From: Pseudomonas abieticivorans
GTDB lineage: Bacteria; Pseudomonadota; Gammaproteobacteria; Pseudomonadales; Pseudomonadaceae
Length of the DNA stretch: 64,000 bases
Direction of reading: 5' to 3'
NCBI RefSeq assembly: GCF_023509015.1
Contig: NZ_CP094975.1
Coordinates: 2,117,501-2,181,500, forward strand
Below, piece by piece: positions 53,426 through 63,706 of the stretch. Under the pieces are notes generated by a model. That model saw only the letters and a list, made by a program, of their open reading frames with translations. It did no database searches and was not told the origin of the DNA. Every line of letters starts with the position of its first letter. Positions within the stretch are counted from its first letter, which is position 1. A program made the position numbers and the translations under genes.

Positions 53426-55157
53426 CGGCAGGCAACTGATAGCTCCAGGTCTCGGTCAGCACTTGTTCAGTCTTGACCGGTTCCTCAGGGGTGGGCGCAG
53501 CCGCAGGTTCTGGCTGCTTCTCGACCTTGGCGGCCTTGTCATGCTTGGCGTCGGCCTTGGCATGCTTGGCGGCAGGCTTCTCTTCCTTAACCGGGGCTGC
53601 TGGCTTGGCAGGCTCTGGCAACGGCATGTCCTTGACCAGGGCGGCGCGCATTTCCACGGATTTTTTCGGGTCGGTGACCTTCAACCGCAGGGTCAGGCGC
53701 CAGCCTTTGGTTTCAGGATTGTAGCGCAGGCTGTTTTCGACCAGTTCGGCGTTGTCGCCGGTGCTGACCTGGCTACGCACCTGGGCGTCTTCGGGCAGTG
53801 CCGCGAGCACCGGGCCGGTGAAGTCAACCAGGAAGGCCACGCTGCCGTCTGGCTGGCGGATCAGGTTGGACTGTTTCACGTCACCGGTCGAACGCAGGGT
53901 CTGCTTGACCCAGGCGATGTCTGGCGAGTGCAACTGCTCTTCGTTGTTGGTGAAGCGAATACGGTAGTTGTGCTCTAGCGCAACGCCCGGCTCCGGCATT
54001 TTTTCCGGGCTCCAGAACGCAACGATGTTGTCGTTGGTTTCATCGGCAGTCGGGATCTCGACCAGGTCGACGGTGCCCTTGCCCCAGTCACCCTTAGGCT
54101 CTACCCAGGCGCTTGGGCGCTTGTCGTAGCGGTCGTCGAGGTCTTCGTACTGGCTGAAGTCGCGGTTACGTTGCAGCAAGCCGAAACCTTTCGGGTTCTC
54201 TACCGAGAAGTTGCTCACCGCCAGGTGTTTCGGGTTGTTCAGCGGGCGCCAGATCCACTCGCCATTGCCGGCGTGGATGGACAGGCCGCTGGAGTCATGC
54301 AGTTCGTGGCGGTAGTTGAGCACGCGCGACGGCTGGTTGGCACCGAACAGGTACATGCTGGTCAGCGGCGCGATACCCAGGCGGCTGACGTGGTCACGCA
54401 GGAACACCTTGGAGCGCACGTCGACCACCGAATCGCTGCCAGGGCGCAGGATCAGCTTGTAGGCGCCGGTGGAACGCGGCGAGTCCAGCAGGGCGTAGAT
54501 CACCAGGTGCTTGTCGGTCGGCTTGGGCTTCTCGATCCAGAACTCGGTGAAGCGCGGGAACTCTTCGCCCGACGGCAGGGCGGTGTCGATGGCCAGGCCA
54601 CGGGCCGAAAGGCCGTAGGTTTGGCCGGCGCCGATGACGCGGAAATAGCTCGCGCCCAGGACGGTCATGATCTCGTCCTGTTTATCCGGCTTGTTGATCG
54701 GGTAAGTGACCTTGAAACCGGCATAGCCGAGCTTTTCGGTGGACTTGGGGTCGAACTTCAGGTCACCAAATTCGAACCGGCTCGGGTCGTATTTGATCTC
54801 TTGGACCTGGTCGGCGGTGACTTCATTGATCTTGACCGGGGTGTCGAAATGCATGCCCTGGTGATAGAAGGAAATCTTGAAGGGGGTTTTGTCGGCCGCC
54901 CACTCGGCTTTTTCCGGCAGGAAGCGGATTTTCTGGTAGTCCGCGAACTTCATGTCACGGAATTCACCCGGCAGATTGCTTTTGGGTGCTTCGAATTTCT
55001 GCCCGGCAAGATCCTTCGCCTTGGCTGCAACGTCATCCAGACCGAACGCCCAGACGTGGCTGGTGCCCAACAGACAGAGCAGTGCAGACCCGGCCATTAG
55101 CGCGCTACGAAGGCGCTTGCCTGGGACTCTTGGTGCATTACAGGGACTAACAATCAC
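53418..55157 (-). CDS. opgG: Periplasmic glucan biosynthesis protein OpgG
   Basis: Periplasmic protein (579 residues) needed for synthesis and release of osmoregulated periplasmic glucans. The signal peptide (about 15-38) ends at VWA. The N-terminal carbohydrate-binding domain ([41 protein letters not shown]) and the Ig-like C-terminal domain are typical. A Lys/Ala/Pro/Glu-rich tail of about 60 residues (about 510-570) follows, beyond the length of E. coli OpgG. The GTG at 55157 gives [16 protein letters not shown], with GAGGG about 7 nt upstream; a TTG two codons earlier is possible. It is the first gene of opgGH. Osmotic control is expected from the family, but no promoter was identified in the 265 nt upstream. 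Confidence 0.94.
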   Translation of the reverse strand: MIVSPCNAPRVPGKRLRSALMAGSALLCLLGTSHVWAFGLDDVAAKAKDLAGQKFEAPKSNLPGEFRDMKFADYQKIRFLPEKAEWAADKTPFKISFYHQGMHFDTPVKINEVTADQVQEIKYDPSRFEFGDLKFDPKSTEKLGYAGFKVTYPINKPDKQDEIMTVLGASYFRVIGAGQTYGLSARGLAIDTALPSGEEFPRFTEFWIEKPKPTDKHLVIYALLDSPRSTGAYKLILRPGSDSVVDVRSKVFLRDHVSRLGIAPLTSMYLFGANQPSRVLNYRHELHDSSGLSIHAGNGEWIWRPLNNPKHLAVSNFSVENPKGFGLLQRNRDFSQYEDLDDRYDKRPSAWVEPKGDWGKGTVDLVEIPTADETNDNIVAFWSPEKMPEPGVALEHNYRIRFTNNEEQLHSPDIAWVKQTLRSTGDVKQSNLIRQPDGSVAFLVDFTGPVLAALPEDAQVRSQVSTGDNAELVENSLRYNPETKGWRLTLRLKVTDPKKSVEMRAALVKDMPLPEPAKPAAPVKEEKPAAKHAKADAKHDKAAKVEKQPEPAAAPTPEEPVKTEQVLTETWSYQLPADE

Positions 55158-55422
55158 GAGCAACCCTCGCCGAAAAACATATCAAAGAACCAACGGCCAG
55201 CTTCATGCGCCGGGTTGGCGAGCAATGTTCCGACTCCGAAAGGGCCTAATGATTCCCCAATCAGTGTCAGAGCATGCTCGAACTCAAGCAAAATGGACCA
55301 ACGAACGCAGATCCCGGTAGCGCGCGATTATCTAGCAGGGCGCGTTACAACGCATCAGGGTAGATGAAGTATTTATGCTACAAACCCCCTGTTTCTCGTA
55401 CAAATGAAGGTTTTTTGAGTCT

Positions 55423-55860
55423 TTACGTTTCCAACATGAAGGTAACTGGCCCATCGTTGACCAGATGGACCTGCATGTCGGCACCAAAAATACCCGCGGC
55501 GACCGTTTCATGGGCCGCCCTTGCCTGCTCCAGCAAGTACTCGTACAACTCGATGCCCAAGGCTGGCGGCGCCGCCGTCGAGAAGCTGGGGCGCATGCCG
55601 CTCTTGGTATCGGCGGCCAGGGTGAACTGCGAAACCAGCAACAGGCCACCGCCGATGTCCTTCAGCGACAGGTTCATCTTGCCTTGATCGTCGCTGAACA
55701 CCCGATAGTTAAGCAGCTTGTGCAAAAGTTTGTCGGCGTTGGCCCGGGTATCCCCGGGCTCCACCGCCACCAGCACCAGCAGGCCTTGATCGACGGCGCC
55801 GACCACCTCACCCGCTACCTCGACCCGCGCACTGCTGACCCGTTGCAGCAGCCCCCTCAC
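55423..55860 (-). CDS. dtd: D-aminoacyl-tRNA deacylase
   Basis: Removes D-amino acids (and glycine from tRNA-Ala) from mischarged tRNAs (145 residues). The active-site motifs [12 protein letters not shown] and the cross-subunit Gly-Pro motif [10 protein letters not shown] are present. The GTG start at 55860 overlaps the pip stop by 3-4 nt, so the two are coupled. The downstream 265 nt to opgG show no clear terminator. Confidence 0.96.
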   Translation of the reverse strand: MRGLLQRVSSARVEVAGEVVGAVDQGLLVLVAVEPGDTRANADKLLHKLLNYRVFSDDQGKMNLSLKDIGGGLLLVSQFTLAADTKSGMRPSFSTAAPPALGIELYEYLLEQARAAHETVAAGIFGADMQVHLVNDGPVTFMLET

Positions 55861-56828
55861 GCCTCCTCCAGAGGCAGATCAAGCAGGCGTCGTGCCATCT
55901 GGTCGGCGGCACGCACCAAGGCGTCGGTAATGCCCGGTTCGGAGGCCGCGTGGCCAGCGTCGCGGATCACCTGCAGCTCGCTGTTGGGCCAGGCCTGATG
56001 CAGCTCCCAGGCATTGTCCAGCGGGCAGATGACATCGTAGCGACCGTGCACGATGACCGCCGGCAGGTGGGCGATCTTCGGTACGTCGCGGATCAATTGG
56101 TCCGGCTCCAGGAACGCGTTGTTCATGAAGTAGTGGCATTCGATGCGGGCAATGGACAGCGCGCGTTGCGGCTCGGAGAAGCGATCGACCACCAACGGGT
56201 TGGGGCGCAGCGTGGCGGTGCGGCCTTCCCAGGTGGACCAGGCCTTGGCGGCGTGCATCTGGGCGATCTGGTCGTTGCCGGTCAGGCGCTTGTGGAAAGC
56301 GTGCAACAGGTTGCCGCGCTCATCCGCCGGGATCGGCGCGATGTAGTCCTGCCAGTAGTCCGGGAACATGCGGCTGGCACCAGCCTGGTAGAACCAGTCG
56401 ATTTCTTGCGGCCGGCACAGGAACACCCCGCGCAGGATCAGCCCCATCACGCGCTCCGGGTGGGTTTGCGCGTAGGCCAAAGCCAGGGTCGAACCCCATG
56501 AGCCACCGAACAGCACCCATTTTTCGATGCCCAGGTGCTCACGGATTCGCTCCATGTCGGCCACCAGGTCCCAGGTGGTGTTGTTTTCCAGGTTCGCGTG
56601 CGGCGTCGAGCGCCCACAACCGCGCTGGTCGAAAGTAACGATCCGATACAAATTCGGATCGAAATAGCAGCGGCTCTGCGCATCGCAGCCAGCCCCCGGG
56701 CCACCGTGAATGAACACCACCGGCAAACCTTCAGGGGAACCGCTCTCATCGACATACAGCACATGCGGTTCTTGCACGGCCAGATCGTGCCGGGCGTAGG
56801 GTTTGATCTGTGGGTACAAAGTCAGCAT
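55857..56828 (-). CDS. pip: Proline iminopeptidase
   Basis: Cytoplasmic serine peptidase of the S33 alpha/beta-hydrolase family (323 residues) that releases N-terminal proline. The oxyanion motif [18 protein letters not shown] and the nucleophile motif [14 protein letters not shown] are clear. Asp lies in [14 protein letters not shown] and His in [10 protein letters not shown]. The ATG at 56828 ([14 protein letters not shown]) has CGGAG upstream; the longer frame from 56891 is not conserved. dtd is co-transcribed. Confidence 0.96.
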   Translation of the reverse strand: MLTLYPQIKPYARHDLAVQEPHVLYVDESGSPEGLPVVFIHGGPGAGCDAQSRCYFDPNLYRIVTFDQRGCGRSTPHANLENNTTWDLVADMERIREHLGIEKWVLFGGSWGSTLALAYAQTHPERVMGLILRGVFLCRPQEIDWFYQAGASRMFPDYWQDYIAPIPADERGNLLHAFHKRLTGNDQIAQMHAAKAWSTWEGRTATLRPNPLVVDRFSEPQRALSIARIECHYFMNNAFLEPDQLIRDVPKIAHLPAVIVHGRYDVICPLDNAWELHQAWPNSELQVIRDAGHAASEPGITDALVRAADQMARRLLDLPLEEA

Positions 56829-56921
56829 TGCGCACTCCGTCGGGATTATTCTGCTGTGGGGCATCATAAACCCGAATCGAAGTTTGAGCATGCCCCTGTG
56901 GTTTATGGGGTTGCCCTAGAG

Positions 56922-56951
56922 GGCCTCTTCGCGGATGAATCCGCTCCTACG
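56922..56951. repeat. Single REP element (type A)
   Basis: CGCGGATGAATCCGCTCCTA (56930-56949) within the 131-nt spacer between hutG and pip. It is the same core as at 20.7, 25.0 and 29.8 kb but without a facing partner. Confidence 0.75.
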
Positions 56952-56959
56952 GGCTGCGG

Positions 56960-57760
56960 TTACCCGTACTTCTTTTGCCCCCAGGCCAACACCTCGCCCA
57001 ACAACGCCTTCAACACTTTTTGTGTCGGCGCCGCCAGGTCCTCGCGGTACTTGAATGGCTCGAACTCTTCCATGTAGGTGCTTTGCGCAAGCTCCAACTG
57101 CACTGCGTGAATATTGCGCGCAGGGTCACCAAAGTGGCGGGTGATGTGCCCACCCTTGAAGCGCCCGTTGAGCACATGGCTGTAGTCACCGAAACCTGCG
57201 CATACGTTTTCCAGCAAACCGGCCAACTGCGGGTCGCAACTGGCGCCATTGAACGTGCCTAGGTTGAAGTCTGGCAACTTACCGTCGAACAGGTGCGGCA
57301 CGTGGGAGCGGATCGAGTGGGCGTCCCACAGCAGCGCATAGCCGAACTCGTCGCGAAGGCGCGCCAGTTCTTGCTCGATGGTGCGGTGGTAAGGCACCCA
57401 GATCTGTTGCAGGTAGCTGTCGCGCTCGGCCTGCGTGGGCGTGAGGCCCTCGCCAAACAGCGGCACACCGTCGAACAGGGTTTCCGGGTACAGCCCGGTG
57501 GTGGCGCCGGCGTACAGCGGTTTGTTGTCCGAAGGCCGGTTCAGGTCGATGACAAAGCGCGAGTACTCGGCGCTGACGATACTGGCGCCCAGTTCATCGG
57601 CAAAATCGTACAGCTGCGGGATATGCCAGTCAGTGTCTGGCAGGCTTTTGGCCTCATCGATCAAGCCCGCTTGGACCGCAGGCGTCAGACGCAGGCCGGC
57701 GTGGGGCATGCTGATCAGCAGCGGCACGCGGCCCTTTTTAAAGGTCAGTACGTTATCCAC
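56960..57760 (-). CDS. hutG: N-formylglutamate deformylase
   Basis: Last step of the five-step histidine degradation pathway: N-formylglutamate to glutamate and formate (266 residues). Family features are LLISMPHAGLRLTPAV with a metal-binding His, SRFVIDLNRP, LWDAHSIRSHVPHLFDG and HITRHFGDP. The GTG at 57760 (VDNVLTFKKGRVP) has AGGAG 7 nt upstream. A TTG two codons earlier is too close to the ribosome site. It starts 10 nt after hutI and is the last gene of the hut cluster. The five-step route (with HutF elsewhere) is implied by this enzyme type. Confidence 0.95.
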   Translation of the reverse strand: MDNVLTFKKGRVPLLISMPHAGLRLTPAVQAGLIDEAKSLPDTDWHIPQLYDFADELGASIVSAEYSRFVIDLNRPSDNKPLYAGATTGLYPETLFDGVPLFGEGLTPTQAERDSYLQQIWVPYHRTIEQELARLRDEFGYALLWDAHSIRSHVPHLFDGKLPDFNLGTFNGASCDPQLAGLLENVCAGFGDYSHVLNGRFKGGHITRHFGDPARNIHAVQLELAQSTYMEEFEPFKYREDLAAPTQKVLKALLGEVLAWGQKKYG

Positions 57761-57770
57761 AGGCAAACTC

Positions 57771-58976
57771 CTAGATCGTGACTTCGGCGCCGTGACGCAC
57801 GACGCGCTTGTTCAATTCACCGCCCAGCCAATAGGCCAGGTCCGCCGGGCGTTCGATGTCCCAGGCGATGAAGTCGGCCACCTTGCCAACCTCCAGCGAG
57901 CCATGGGTGGCGCCCATGCCCAACGCCTTGGCGGCGTTCAAGGTGACGCCGGCCAGGGCCTCTTCAGGGGTCATGCGAAACAGCGTGCAGCCCATGTTCA
58001 GCATCAGGCGCACCGACAATGCAGGGGACGTACCGGGGTTCAGGTCGCTGGCAAGCGCAATGGCCACGCCGTGCTTGCGCAGGGCGTCCATCGGTGGCAA
58101 TTGGGTTTCGCGCAAAAAGTAATAGGCCCCCGGCAACAATACCGCCACGGTACCCGCCTGGCCCATGGCGATGGCGTCGTCCTCGGTCATGAACTCCAGG
58201 TGGTCTGCCGACAACGCCTGGTATCGCGCCGCCAGGCTGGAACCCGCCAGGGACGACAACTGCTCGGCGTGCAGTTTTACCGGCAGGCCCAATTCATGAG
58301 CCTTGATAAACACCCGCTCGACCTGTGCCGGGGAGAACGCCAGGTACTCGCAGAACGCATCCACCGCGTCCACCAGCCCTTCGGCCGCCAGGGCCGGGAG
58401 CATCTCGTCGCAGATGTGCGCAATGTAGTCGTCGGCGCGGTCCTTGTACTCCGGGGGCAACGCGTGGGCCGCCAGGCAGGTGGCACGCACGGTGACCGGC
58501 AGCTCGTGGCCCAGGCGGCGGATCACGCTGAGCAATTTGCGCTCGCTGGCCAGGTCCAGGCCGTAGCCGGACTTGATCTCTACGGTGGTCACGCCATCAC
58601 GCAACAGGCTGACCAGCCGGCGACGGGCGCTGGCCAACAGCTCTTCTTCACTGGCAGCCCGCGTGGCGCGCACGGTGCTGGCGATGCCACCGCCGGCTGC
58701 GGCGATCTCGGCATAGCTCACGCCCTGCAGGCGCTGCTCGAATTCATTGCTGCGGTTGCCGCCAAATACGGCGTGGGTGTGGCAGTCGATCAGGCCCGGG
58801 GTTACCCAGGCGCCATTCAAGTCGACGAATTCGACGCCCTCGCCCACCAGTGCATCTACCCGCGGGCCAATCCAGTGGATGTGGCCGTCGTGGGTGAGGA
58901 TGGCCGCATCTTCGATGATCGAATACGTGCCGCCGGCCATGCTGGCGACGTGGCAGTTCTGCCAAAGGGTTTTCAT
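57771..58976 (-). CDS. hutI: Imidazolonepropionase
   Basis: Third step of histidine degradation: imidazolone-5-propionate to N-formimino-glutamate (401 residues). It belongs to the amidohydrolase superfamily. The metal ligands are His66 and His68 in [10 protein letters not shown], and further ligands lie in [12 protein letters not shown] and [12 protein letters not shown]. The substrate-binding [13 protein letters not shown] block is present. The ATG is 12 nt after the hutH paralogue, so they are one transcript. Confidence 0.97.
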   Translation of the reverse strand: MKTLWQNCHVASMAGGTYSIIEDAAILTHDGHIHWIGPRVDALVGEGVEFVDLNGAWVTPGLIDCHTHAVFGGNRSNEFEQRLQGVSYAEIAAAGGGIASTVRATRAASEEELLASARRRLVSLLRDGVTTVEIKSGYGLDLASERKLLSVIRRLGHELPVTVRATCLAAHALPPEYKDRADDYIAHICDEMLPALAAEGLVDAVDAFCEYLAFSPAQVERVFIKAHELGLPVKLHAEQLSSLAGSSLAARYQALSADHLEFMTEDDAIAMGQAGTVAVLLPGAYYFLRETQLPPMDALRKHGVAIALASDLNPGTSPALSVRLMLNMGCTLFRMTPEEALAGVTLNAAKALGMGATHGSLEVGKVADFIAWDIERPADLAYWLGGELNKRVVRHGAEVTI

Positions 58977-58988
58977 CGGGGTGCCTCC

Positions 58989-60512
58989 TTAAAGCAAATC
59001 TGGAAAGGTTTGAACCAGCAGGCTCGGATTCTTTAACAGGGCGGCGCTGCTGGCGATGTCGGGGGCCAGCCAGCGGTCCTGGTCATAAGGCGGAATCTGT
59101 TCGCGCAGCAAGCGCCAGGCGATGTCGGTACCTGCGCCGAAGCGTTGGTTTTTCAAGAATTCAAAGGCCTGCGCTGCCAGCAGGTATTCGATGGCAAGGA
59201 TCTGGGTGACGTTTTCCAGGGCCCGGTGCAGCTTGAGCGAGGCGTTTGTGCCCATGCTCAGGTGGTCCTCCTGCAGGCCCGAGGTCACGAAGTTATCCAC
59301 AACCGCCGGTTGCGCCAGTTGGCGGTTTTCGGCACACAGGGAAGCGGCGACATACTGCACGATCATCATCCCCGAGTTGACCCCCGGCTGGCTGACCAGG
59401 AACGCCGGCAGGCCGCTGACCAACGGGTTGATCATGCGGTCCAGGCGGCGCTCGGCGATGGCACCGATCTCGGCCACGGTAATCGCCAGCATGTCCGCGG
59501 CCATGGCCACCGACTGGCCATGGGGGTTGGCCTGGGACATCACCCGGTAATCATCCGGGGTACCGAGCAGCAGCGGGTTGTCGGTGGCCGAGTTCAGCTC
59601 GATCTCGATCTGCCGCGCCGCATGGTTCAACTGGTCGCGGGCAGCGCCGTGCACCTGGGGGATGGAGCGGATGCTCAGGGCGTCCTGGGTGCGAATGCCA
59701 CGGCTGCTGGCAATCACTTCGCTGCCGTCCAGCAGTGCCCGCAGGTTTTGCCCCACCACCTGCATGCCGGGGTGCGGCTTGAGGGCGATGATCTCGGGGT
59801 CGAAGGCGTCGATCTGGCCGCGCAGGGCTTCAAAGCTCATGGCACCGATCACGTCGGCCCAGCCGCTCAAGCGGTAGGCGTCGTCCAGGGCCAGGCAACT
59901 GAGGCCGGTCATGCAGGGCGTGCCGTTGACCAGGCACAGGCCATCCTTGGCGCCCAGGTGCACGGGCTCAAGGTCCTCGGCGGCCAAGGCCTGGCTGGCC
60001 GGCACGATTTCGCCGCGATAACTGACCGGGCCCACGCCCAGCAAGCTGATGCCGATATGCGCCATGTGGGTCAGGTAACCCACCGAGCCCTGGGAGGGCA
60101 CCTGTGGGGTAATGCCCCGATTCAGCAGCGCCAGCAGCCCCTGGACCACCCGCCGATGCAAGCCGGACTTGCCCTGGCAGAAGTTGATGATGGCCGCGCA
60201 GATGATCGCCCGGGTTTGCTCGTCGGTGAGCGGCTTGCCCACGCCGCAGGCATGGCTGAGCAAGGTGTTGCGCGACAACTGGCCAAGCTGCTCGTCTTGC
60301 AGCGAGACGTTGCACAGCGCCCCCAGGCCAGTGTTCACGCCATAGGCGCGCTCACCGCTGGCGACGATGCGCTGCACAATGGCCTGGGCATTGTCGATGC
60401 GCGCCCAGGCCTGTTCCGACAGTTCCAGAAAAAAACCATGGCGGGCTACGGCCACCACATCCTGCCAACGCAACGGGGCATCGGCGATTACGACTTTCCG
60501 GGCCTGCAACAT
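58989..60512 (-). CDS. hutH: HutH-like aromatic amino-acid lyase lacking the MIO-forming triad
   Basis: Member of the histidine/phenylalanine ammonia-lyase family (507 residues, full length, no frameshift). In active lyases an Ala-Ser-Gly triad cyclises to the MIO cofactor within GSVGASGDLAPLAH. Here the equivalent reads GSVGYLTHMAH (142-152), three residues shorter and without Ala-Ser-Gly. The catalytic Tyr of QDPYSLR is also replaced (QDALSIR, Leu279), and the Phe of GNFHAEP is Pro330. Other conserved residues remain: Tyr57 in AYGVNTG, His87, Asn196, Arg282 and Glu415 in QEDHLSM. It is probably not an active histidase. P. fluorescens SBW25 has two hutH genes in its hut operon, one reported nonfunctional; this could be that orthologue. 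The canonical hutH is not in the window. Confidence 0.88.
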   Translation of the reverse strand: MLQARKVVIADAPLRWQDVVAVARHGFFLELSEQAWARIDNAQAIVQRIVASGERAYGVNTGLGALCNVSLQDEQLGQLSRNTLLSHACGVGKPLTDEQTRAIICAAIINFCQGKSGLHRRVVQGLLALLNRGITPQVPSQGSVGYLTHMAHIGISLLGVGPVSYRGEIVPASQALAAEDLEPVHLGAKDGLCLVNGTPCMTGLSCLALDDAYRLSGWADVIGAMSFEALRGQIDAFDPEIIALKPHPGMQVVGQNLRALLDGSEVIASSRGIRTQDALSIRSIPQVHGAARDQLNHAARQIEIELNSATDNPLLLGTPDDYRVMSQANPHGQSVAMAADMLAITVAEIGAIAERRLDRMINPLVSGLPAFLVSQPGVNSGMMIVQYVAASLCAENRQLAQPAVVDNFVTSGLQEDHLSMGTNASLKLHRALENVTQILAIEYLLAAQAFEFLKNQRFGAGTDIAWRLLREQIPPYDQDRWLAPDIASSAALLKNPSLLVQTFPDLL

Positions 60513-60536
60513 CTACAACGCTCCTCACCAAATCAC

Positions 60537-61355
60537 TTATAGGTTGGCTACCCGGCGCTGCACGAAACGATCAACGTAGTCGTCGGCAGGCTGGTAGAGA
60601 ATTTCCCTGGGCGTGCCCACCTGGATCAGGCGGCCGTCCTTGAGGATGGCAATGCGGTTGCCCAGGCGAATCGCTTCGTCCAGGTCATGGGTAATGAACA
60701 CGATGGTTTTGTGCAGGCTTTGCTGCAGTTCCAACAACTGGTCCTGCATCTCGGCGCGGATCAGCGGGTCGAGGGCGCTGAATGCCTCGTCCATCAAAAT
60801 GATTTCGGTATCGGCCGCCAATGCTCGCGCCAAGCCCACCCGTTGGCGCATGCCGCCCGACAGCTGGTGCGGCCAGGACTGCTCGTAGCCTTGCAGGCCG
60901 ACGATGCCGATCCAATGCGCCGCCCGTGCCTGGCAGGTGGCCTTGCTTTCACCACGCACCTTCAGCCCGTAGGCGACGTTTTCCAATACCGTGCGGTGGG
61001 GCATCAGGCCGAAGCTCTGGAACACCATGCTGATGCGGGTACGGCGAAATTCGCGCAAGGCCGGCAGGTCGAGCTTGAGGATGTCTTGGCCATCCACCAG
61101 GATCTGCCCGCCGGTGGGGTCGATCAACCGGTTGATATGGCGCACCAGGGTTGACTTGCCCGAGCCGGACAGGCCCATCACCACGAAAATCTCGCCGGCC
61201 TCGATACTCAACGACAGGTCATTGACCCCCACCACGCAACCCGTGGCGGCCAGTACCTGATCCTTGCCCTGGCCCTGGCTGATCAACGCCAAGGCCTTGT
61301 CCGGGTGCGGCCCGAAAATCTTGAAGACGTTCCTCACTTCGATTTTGGCGGTCAT
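60537..61355 (-). CDS. hutV: ABC transporter ATPase of the hut cluster (ProV-like)
   Basis: ATPase of a histidine/betaine-type importer (272 residues). Walker [10 protein letters not shown]-loop [12 protein letters not shown], signature LSGGMRQR, Walker [15 protein letters not shown] and the H-loop FITHDLDEA are intact; no C-terminal CBS domains follow. The ATG at 61355 overlaps the hutW stop (ATGA); the same frame is open far upstream inside hutW but is not coding there. The substrate is probably histidine or urocanate, inferred from the position beside hutH-I-G. Confidence 0.93.
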   Translation of the reverse strand: MTAKIEVRNVFKIFGPHPDKALALISQGQGKDQVLAATGCVVGVNDLSLSIEAGEIFVVMGLSGSGKSTLVRHINRLIDPTGGQILVDGQDILKLDLPALREFRRTRISMVFQSFGLMPHRTVLENVAYGLKVRGESKATCQARAAHWIGIVGLQGYEQSWPHQLSGGMRQRVGLARALAADTEIILMDEAFSALDPLIRAEMQDQLLELQQSLHKTIVFITHDLDEAIRLGNRIAILKDGRLIQVGTPREILYQPADDYVDRFVQRRVANL

Positions 61356-62203
61356 TTGCCCACCTCGTGGCGCGGGCGACCGTAAGCTTGGGTGATGCGG
61401 TCGATGACCACCGCCAGGATCACGATGGCCAACCCTGCCTCCAGCCCCAGGCCGACGTTGAGTGTCTGGATGCCCACCAGCACATCCTCGCCCAGCCCGC
61501 GCGCGCCAATCATCGAGGCGATCACCACCATCGACAGCGCCATCATGGTGGTCTGGTTGACCCCGGCCATGATGCTCGGCATCGCCAACGGCAACTGCAC
61601 GCCAAACAGCTGCTGCCAGCGGCTGGCGCCAAACGCGTTGGCGGCTTCCATCACTTCGCGGTCGACCTGGCGAATGCCCAGGTCGGTGAGGCGGATCAAC
61701 GGCGGGGCGGCGTAGATCACCGTGGCGAAGATCGCCGGCACCTTGCCCAGGCCGAACAGCATCAGCACCGGGATCAGGTACACGAAGCTGGGCAGCGTTT
61801 GCATGATGTCCAGCAGCGGCATCAGCACCGCCCGCAGGCGTGTGCTGCGTGCGGCCAGCATGCCCAGCGGGATGGCGATGAGCACCGAAATCAACGTGGC
61901 CACCAGCATCAATGCCAGTGTTTGCATCAGTTTTTCCCACAACCCCACCGCGCCCACCAGAAACAGCAGACCGACGATCACCAGGCTCGTGAACACCTTG
62001 CGCGTGGCGTGCCAGGCAATTGCGCCGACGATCAGCAGCACCAGCCACCAGGGCGTGGCCCGCAACAGGGTTTCCAGGCTGACGATGACCCACAGCAGTG
62101 AGTCCGAGACCTGGCGGAACAGGTCTCCATAGTGTGTCACCAGGGCATCGACCCAGGTGTTCACCGTGTCAGCGATGGAAAAAGTCAGGTTGTCGGGAAA
62201 CAT
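61352..62203 (-). CDS. hutW: ABC transporter permease of the hut cluster (ProW-like)
   Basis: Inner-membrane permease (283 residues) of the OpuAB/ProW type. An N-terminal segment (about 1-35) precedes about six helices. [37 protein letters not shown] and the EAA-type loop [20 protein letters not shown] are characteristic. It is coupled to hutV by a 4-nt overlap and lies 15 nt after the NCS1 permease gene. No binding-protein gene (hutX) lies beside it, unlike the P. aeruginosa order as I recall it. Confidence 0.92.
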   Translation of the reverse strand: MFPDNLTFSIADTVNTWVDALVTHYGDLFRQVSDSLLWVIVSLETLLRATPWWLVLLIVGAIAWHATRKVFTSLVIVGLLFLVGAVGLWEKLMQTLALMLVATLISVLIAIPLGMLAARSTRLRAVLMPLLDIMQTLPSFVYLIPVLMLFGLGKVPAIFATVIYAAPPLIRLTDLGIRQVDREVMEAANAFGASRWQQLFGVQLPLAMPSIMAGVNQTTMMALSMVVIASMIGARGLGEDVLVGIQTLNVGLGLEAGLAIVILAVVIDRITQAYGRPRHEVGK

Positions 62204-62218
62204 AAGCGGCTCTCAACG

Positions 62219-63667
62219 TCAGAAGGACCCTTGAGGTATAGCCTGCCCTGCCGGTTGCTGGACCACGGCGTCTTCGACGGGCAGGATCAGCCGCTCTGGA
62301 ATTTCGCTGTGCCAGCGCTTGGCAACCCCGTAATACAAGGCCGCAGGCACCACCAGGCCAATGATCCAGGAGATGTCGGTATCGCCCAGGCTCGCCACCA
62401 GGGGGCCGGTGTAGAAGTGCGTGGAAATGAACGGCATCTGCACCAGCACGCCGAAGAGGTAGATGCTGATGCCCGCCACGTTCCAACGCCCGTAACGGCC
62501 TTTGGGGTTGGACAGCGCCGGGATGTCATAACGCTCTTTGGTGATGCAGTAGAAGTCCACCAGGTTGATCGCGCTCCAAGGCGTGAAAAACGCCAGCAGG
62601 AACAGGATGAACGCCGAGAAGTCCTTCAGGAACGAGTCCTTGCCCAGCAGCGCCAGCACGGTGGCCATGCCGACCATCGCCAGTATGTACAACAAGCGAA
62701 CCGCACCGGAGATGTGCCGGTTGCCACGGAAGCCGCTGATAATGGTGGCGATCGACATGAAGCTGCCGTAGGCGTTGAGTGTGGTGATGGTAACTTTGCC
62801 GAAGGCCACGGCGAAGTACAGCAGCGCCGCGACCAGGCCAGTACCGCCCAGGCTTACGATGAACGACACCTCGTGGTGGGCGAACTGCGAGCCGGCCAAA
62901 GCCGCGGCGAATACGCCGAACACCATGGCCGCCTGCGCGCCGAGCACCGAACCCAGGCCCACGGCCCAGAAGGTGCCGGGCACTGAGGTTTTGCTCGGCA
63001 GGTAGCGCGAGTAGTCCGCCACGTAGGGGCCAAAGGCGATCTGCCAGGAGGCCGACAGCGAGATCGCCAGCAAAAAGCTGCTCAGCGAGAAATGTTTGTT
63101 ACCCAGCAGCGCGCCAATGTCGTTGCCGGCCAGCAATTTATAGAACAGGTACATGAACGCGATCACGCCGAGCACGCTGGCCACGCGGCCAATCATGTGG
63201 ATCACCCGATAGCCTAAAATGGTCAGCAGCACGATCAAGCCGGCAAAGATCACGATGCCTTTCCAGTCGTCCACCTGGATCAACTGGGCGATGGCCTGGC
63301 CGGCCAGCAACGAGCCGCTGGCAGAAAAGCCGATGTACATCAGGCACACCAGCACCAACGGGATCACCGCGCCGTACACACCAAACTGCACGCGGCTGGA
63401 GATCATCTGCGGCAGGCCCAGGCGCGGGCCCTGGGCGGCATGCAAGGCCATCACCCCGCCACCGAGCAATTGCCCCAGCAGCAGGCCGATCAACGACCAG
63501 AACACGTCGCCGCCCAACACCACGGCCAGGGCCCCGGTGACGATGGCGGTGATTTGCAGGTTGGCTCCCAGCCACAAGGTGAATTGGCTAAACAGTCGGC
63601 CATGACGTTCGCTTTCCGGAATGTAATCTATCGAACGTTTTTCGATCAGGGGCTTTGAACCAGTCAT
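62219..63667 (-). CDS. NCS1-family (cytosine-permease-like) transporter of the hut cluster
   Basis: Membrane transporter of 482 residues with about 12 helices. The NCS1/CodB-type signature is visible: SIDYIPESERHG near the N-terminus, FTLWLGANLQITAIVTGAL in helix 1, GPRLGLPQMISSRVQFGVYG, and ADYSRYLPS. In Pseudomonas hut operons a permease of this type is present and has been linked to urocanate uptake; the substrate here is inferred. The ATG at 63667 (MTGSKPLIEKRS) has GGAAGG about 8 nt upstream; ten further upstream codons are not conserved. hutW follows after 15 nt and an amino-acid ABC ATPase gene precedes it. Confidence 0.88.
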   Translation of the reverse strand: MTGSKPLIEKRSIDYIPESERHGRLFSQFTLWLGANLQITAIVTGALAVVLGGDVFWSLIGLLLGQLLGGGVMALHAAQGPRLGLPQMISSRVQFGVYGAVIPLVLVCLMYIGFSASGSLLAGQAIAQLIQVDDWKGIVIFAGLIVLLTILGYRVIHMIGRVASVLGVIAFMYLFYKLLAGNDIGALLGNKHFSLSSFLLAISLSASWQIAFGPYVADYSRYLPSKTSVPGTFWAVGLGSVLGAQAAMVFGVFAAALAGSQFAHHEVSFIVSLGGTGLVAALLYFAVAFGKVTITTLNAYGSFMSIATIISGFRGNRHISGAVRLLYILAMVGMATVLALLGKDSFLKDFSAFILFLLAFFTPWSAINLVDFYCITKERYDIPALSNPKGRYGRWNVAGISIYLFGVLVQMPFISTHFYTGPLVASLGDTDISWIIGLVVPAALYYGVAKRWHSEIPERLILPVEDAVVQQPAGQAIPQGSF

Positions 63668-63706
63668 ACTGCGACCTTCCTGCAAAAGTGACGGCAATGG
63701 TTATTT

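Noticed and set aside
58989..60512. Missing HutH triad explained by a frameshift or sequencing error
   Set aside because: The sequence stays in frame on both sides, the replaced loop aligns at both ends, and a second active-site residue is also changed, so a local read error is unlikely.
61356..62093. N-terminal extension of the hutV frame
   Set aside because: This part of the frame lies inside hutW in another phase; the ATG at 61355 overlapping the hutW stop gives the correct ABC ATPase start.
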